Origin: Paraglomus occultum
Lineage: Eukaryota; Glomeromycota; Glomeromycetes; Paraglomerales; Paraglomeraceae
DNA: 11,454 nucleotides
NCBI GenBank assembly: GCA_910592205.1
Contig: CAJVPJ010001206.1
Coordinates: 1-11,454 of the forward strand
Direction: 5' to 3'
Shown: in pieces, positions 8,534 through 11,454 of the stretch
Numbering within the stretch: position 1 is the first letter of the stretch
How the letters are laid out: each line of letters starts with the position of its first letter
Translations under genes and position numbers: made by a program
Notes under the pieces: model-generated
The model's input: the letters and a program-made list of their open reading frames with translations, nothing else
Databases searched by the model: none
Told to the model about the DNA's origin: nothing

Positions 8534-8541
8534 TGACGTCA
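8534..8541. promoter_or_regulatory. CRE/ATF-type palindrome upstream of the RanBP9-like gene
   Basis: TGACGTCA, the full palindromic binding site of ATF/CREB bZIP factors, lies 71 bases upstream of ATG 8463. The position suits a proximal promoter element. One exact 8-base match is suggestive only. Confidence 0.4.
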
Positions 8542-8568
8542 GTATGACCGATAATAAATTAATACTCG

Positions 8569-8978
8569 TTGAATGTTTTTAAACAACAAAAAAGCCTGGA
8601 ATGTCATATGTATTATTACATCGTTGGTCCGAGCAAGGAAAAGACATTAGAGTCAGAAACCAAACTACGAATTTCGAAATACTTTCCTGAAGAAAAGCAT
8701 GATATCTCCACGACCATCAAGAGGGAATTATTTGTACGCAAGGGTATCCAGCTGGAAACAAAAACAACAGCAAAAAAAAGTCTGATTCGAAGAGTTTTCA
8801 AACTATGAATGAACTCAGTGACACCGGATCAGGAGTCAACTTCAGACGCAGACCTTACCGGAATGATCATGCAAAGGTCTCGTCAGAGATTGTGGCTACC
8901 CACCGTGAAAAAAGTAAGAAAGTATTAACGGTGCGGAAAAACAAGAGAAGAAAAATGGGATCAGGACGTCGAATGTGA
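8569..8978 (+). pseudogene. Possible charged-protein gene or remnant, frame broken at an A8 run
   Basis: I do not recognise a product. Frame 1 is open from 8569 to a TGA at 8806 and encodes Lys/Glu-rich sequence (GPSKEKTLESETKLRISK, then RELFVRKGIQLETKTTAKK). Frame 3 is open from 8703 to a TGA at 8976 and continues in the same style (SDSKSFQTMNELSDTGSG, then KVLTVRKNKRRKMGSGRR). The two can be joined by a -1 shift at the A8 run 8772-8779, which falls as A AAA AAA relative to frame 1. There is no ATG at the head; the only in-frame one is ATG 8611, which starts MYYYIVGPSKEK. It lies head-to-head with the RanBP9-like gene. It could be a pseudogene, a shifted gene, or chance. A GTAAGA near 8914 could be a splice donor. 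Confidence 0.2.
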
Positions 8979-9318
8979 AATTGTACTCGAATCTTGCGCG
9001 GTTAAAGCGATATATGGAAGTTATCATACCCGCCGTTAACATAGTCACACTACTCATTCCAACAACGGCTGAAACACAAAGCCGAGATTAGTATGAAAAT
9101 AATTATACAACGAATCGTATACTTTAAAAATTGTTGCGCGTGTGGAAACAGACAGAATATAAGAGGGAGAAAAGTTACAAGTGCAATCGAATGGAGCGCC
9201 GATATTCATTTACGCGTTGCTTGATAGAGCCGTACGTATGCATACATGGGAATTGGTAATCGTGCTTAGCAAGACTAGTATAGAGTATTAAAATCCATCC
9301 AGAAGATTGATCCTATTC
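8979..9318. other. Intergenic stretch without a recognised gene
   Basis: I see no coding region or repeat that I can support on either strand. It lies between the uncertain plus-strand frame and the 3' end of the UBR7 homologue. Confidence 0.5.
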
Positions 9319-9349
9319 TTTATTTACAATAATAGTCTACGAATTTATT
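9319..9349 (-). terminator. Poly(A) signals of the UBR7 homologue
   Basis: Two AATAAA hexamers on the minus strand, at 9349-9344 and 9324-9319, about 150 to 180 bases beyond the proposed TGA at 9498. They would also fit if the gene had a further 3' exon ending near 9370-9410. Confidence 0.5.
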
Positions 9350-9497
9350 TCTTCATTAATTATGTTCAAAGATGCATCCTATGGGCAATTAAAACGACGT
9401 ATTGTTCCTTGATGACTTGTGGTCTGCAAGCTTAGACTAGATAATGCATAATTAGCTAATGAAAGCAGACTCAGCAAAAGTCGACACCCACATAAAT

Positions 9498-11239
9498 TCA
9501 TACCTCAAAAAACGCACGAATGTCGTGTTCCGTGACAGTTCTACCAGAATCAGCAAACGTCTTCAAGAATTCTCGTATTTCATCTCTGTGGAAGATAACA
9601 CATCGTATCACTAACTTCATAACGCTCTACTGCTAAAAGTAAAAAGTATTCAACTAAACCTCATTTTGTTATACGCGATTAAACCTGTAACGAAAGATAA
9701 GACATGTTAATCTACGCAATCGTACTCTTATAAACAAGATCTTACACCAACCTTCTATGGCTGTAACTCTGTCCATTTGTGTCAACAGTTTCACGCCATT
9801 TTCAAACAACGAAGAGTCTGGAATAAAATTAGTGAGTCAAAAGCCAATCAGCTAGAGTCAGTGCTAGCGAATAATTTACCTTTATCCTCATCTTTTGGCG
9901 GTTCATATGTTTCTTCCTCTTCCAATAGAAATTCCAACTTATGTCTTTTGTAAAGTTCTTTGCACTAAGTATGCAAGAATTAATCCCGAAGAACGAATCG
10001 AAACTTACATTATTTTATATATCAAATAAACACACCTTAGCGCATCGACATAGGTCGTCACGCCATCCTGACACACAGAATAAATCGAAATAGTTTTCAT
10101 CAACATTAATAGAAGCAAACTTTTCTAGCCGACAAGCAGGTCCCGATAGAGATTTTGTCTTCTTTAGTGGTGTAAACTTTTGGTCATCCACGACTTTCCT
10201 CTTGCTAGATTCTGCAGATTGTGATCGATTATTGTCAGAATCTGTTCTGATTCTCGATTCATCAGACAGTATGGAATCAGCCTTAGAATCGATACTGCGA
10301 TCGCCCAAAGTTGATTTCAAAGACACTTTCTTTGACATCCGAGCAAAACATAAATGAGAATCACAGTATAATTTAAGGAAGGGATATCTTTCTGTACAAC
10401 TTCGACAAACGTACTCTTCGAAAAGCTCGCACTCAGGAAGCTGCAATTAAGTTAATCGTATTGGAAATTGAGTATTCAAAATCAGAAATATCTATACAAA
10501 ATATTATAATTATTCATACCGTAAATTCCTGATCTCCCTGTTTTCCGCCGTTCATACAGTTTTCATGATACCAATCCTCGCACAGACAGCACTTAAAATA
10601 CCGTGAATTCTCGACGATCTTGATTCATCGAAAACCACAGCATCATCTCATACCTGATACATATTCGACTCTTCCTTCTCCGGATCATATTCGACATCAC
10701 ACCTTGAAAGACATAATTGCGCAATGTAAACTGTAACCTTTGTTTAGCCATAATCCATATTTCATAAGCTCGCGACAATACCAACCAACAAAAACGGCCT
10801 TCATAGTTGTGATTATACTGATTTAATGTATTTACAACATCTCTTTCCTTTGGCTCGAGTTCACAAGGCTTTTCACCAAGTCGAGCTGTTCCACAATCGC
10901 AGCGAAAGCTCCTCTTGTTAAACAGTTCGACCAAAACGTGATCTGGAAATAAGAATAGAATAAGCAAAGTAATTATACAGCTATTAACAGCCGAAATTGT
11001 TAGAAAAAAATACCTGTATGGCAGGAAATTGAACACGAGTAACAGACGCCACCAGGGCCATATCCTGGCTTCGGTTTGCAAGTCTTACAGGCATATACTG
11101 GTTGGCGCAAGTAACCTCTAGAGTACGTGCAGTGATCGAAGTTCCACGGTAGCACTTCTGCAGCCTCCTTTTCAAGTTTTCTTTGTTGCTCGAGAAACTC
11201 TTCAGCTGTGATTGTGTCTTTCGCGTCTTTTGAAGCCAT
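9498..11239 (-). CDS. UBR7: UBR7 homologue, UBR-box and PHD-finger E3 ubiquitin ligase
   Basis: Nine exons join in phase to 390 residues: 11239-11014, 10942-10786, 10702-10654, 10591-10520, 10440-10036, 9964-9880, 9817-9752, 9684-9660 and 9585-9498. The start ATG gives MASKDAKDTITAEEFLEQQ; the frame is open further upstream but without an ATG. A UBR box starts at Cys37 (CTYSRGYLRQPVYACKTC, YGPGGVCYSCSISCHTDH, RSFRCDCGTA). A PHD-like finger follows at about 127-183: C127-W-C129, C145, C146-L-C148, H152, C156, and C180-x2-C183. The middle (about 195-260) is Ser/Lys-rich and disordered. The C-terminal part has the family's second Cys pair (LCRCAKC) and the motifs LFENGVKLL, RVTAIEG and EIREFLKTFADSGRTV. 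Animal UBR7 is about 425 residues and modifies histone H2B. The last exon may not be final: FFEV-stop overlaps a good donor (GAG|GTATGA at 9501). Introns are 62-83 bases. Confidence 0.95.
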
Positions 11240-11329
11240 TATTGAGTGTGCATTATGACGAAAGACTGTGATTTGAGTCGTGCGAGGAGTCACATGATTG
11301 ATGAATGGCTAATGATGACTAATGATCTT

Positions 11330-11334
11330 ATTGG
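11330..11334 (-). promoter_or_regulatory. CCAAT box upstream of the UBR7 homologue
   Basis: CCAAT on the minus strand, about 91 bases before ATG 11239; another lies at 11445-11449. Both are at distances usual for a CCAAT-binding factor site. Around the first there is an imperfect direct repeat of CTAATGAT (11309-11327). No TATA box was seen. Confidence 0.3.
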
Positions 11335-11396
11335 CTATCAATGGCTATTGAAAAATTTCGATTTATTATCGTTATTACAGTCGGAGAGATTTGAAA

Positions 11397-11429
11397 TTTT
11401 GCAGATCAATTCTAGAATAATCTGCAAAA
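11397..11429. repeat. Inverted repeat upstream of the UBR7 homologue
   Basis: TTTTGCAGAT (11397-11406) and its reverse complement ATCTGCAAAA (11420-11429) enclose a 13-base loop. Beyond these arms the match goes on imperfectly (GAGATTT on the left, AAATCTCG on the right), for about 20 bases per side. It could be a small foldback element or a protein-binding site. Confidence 0.55.
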
Positions 11430-11454
11430 AAATCTCGAAATATGATTGGTGCTC

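Noticed and set aside
10593-11081. 162-residue minus-strand frame
   Set aside because: It is UBR7 exon 2 with unspliced introns on both sides; splicing restores the zinc-ligand Cys residues that the read-through loses.
11240-11293. Upstream extension of UBR7
   Set aside because: The extension has only a GTG at its head, which is not a usual nuclear start; the first ATG in frame is 11239.

Overview
This is a eukaryotic nuclear window. It is AT-rich, its genes are split by many short introns (37 to 159 bases, mostly 60 to 88), and it holds decayed DNA transposons and an (ATT)n microsatellite. The two best genes have the fungal type of architecture. A third belongs, as far as I can tell from memory, to a protein family that is greatly expanded in arbuscular mycorrhizal fungi (Rhizophagus and relatives). 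My best guess is therefore a Glomeromycotina fungus; the assignment to fungi is firmer than the assignment to that group.

Layout. 1-271: broken tail of a Tc1/mariner transposase. 436-1903 (+): a spliced gene of the lineage-expanded family, with one or two problems in its reading frame near the 5' end. 2085-2525 (-): a small convergent gene, not recognised, whose first intron is almost filled by a 106-base near-perfect palindrome. 2598-3084: a non-autonomous DNA transposon with terminal inverted repeats and a 6-base target duplication, lying just upstream of that gene's TATA box. 3370-3781 (+): a small gene model with TATA box, two introns and poly(A) signals, not recognised. 3880-4923: gene-poor, with an (ATT)n microsatellite. 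4924-5079: a 156-base pogo/Tc1-type MITE flanked by TA. 5082-5669: no gene seen. 5840-8463 (-): nine-exon RanBP9/10 (yeast Gid1/Vid30) homologue. 8569-8978 (+): uncertain reading frame broken at an A8 run. 9498-11239 (-): nine-exon UBR7 homologue.

The two well-supported genes both belong to ubiquitin ligase systems: RanBP9/Gid1 is the scaffold of the CTLH/GID E3 complex, and UBR7 is a UBR-box plus PHD-finger E3 that acts on histone H2B in animals. They lie in tandem on the minus strand about 1 kb apart. Nothing in the sequence shows that they work together. All exon boundaries come from reading the sequence by eye: splice dinucleotides, phase, and continuity of the family's protein sequence.
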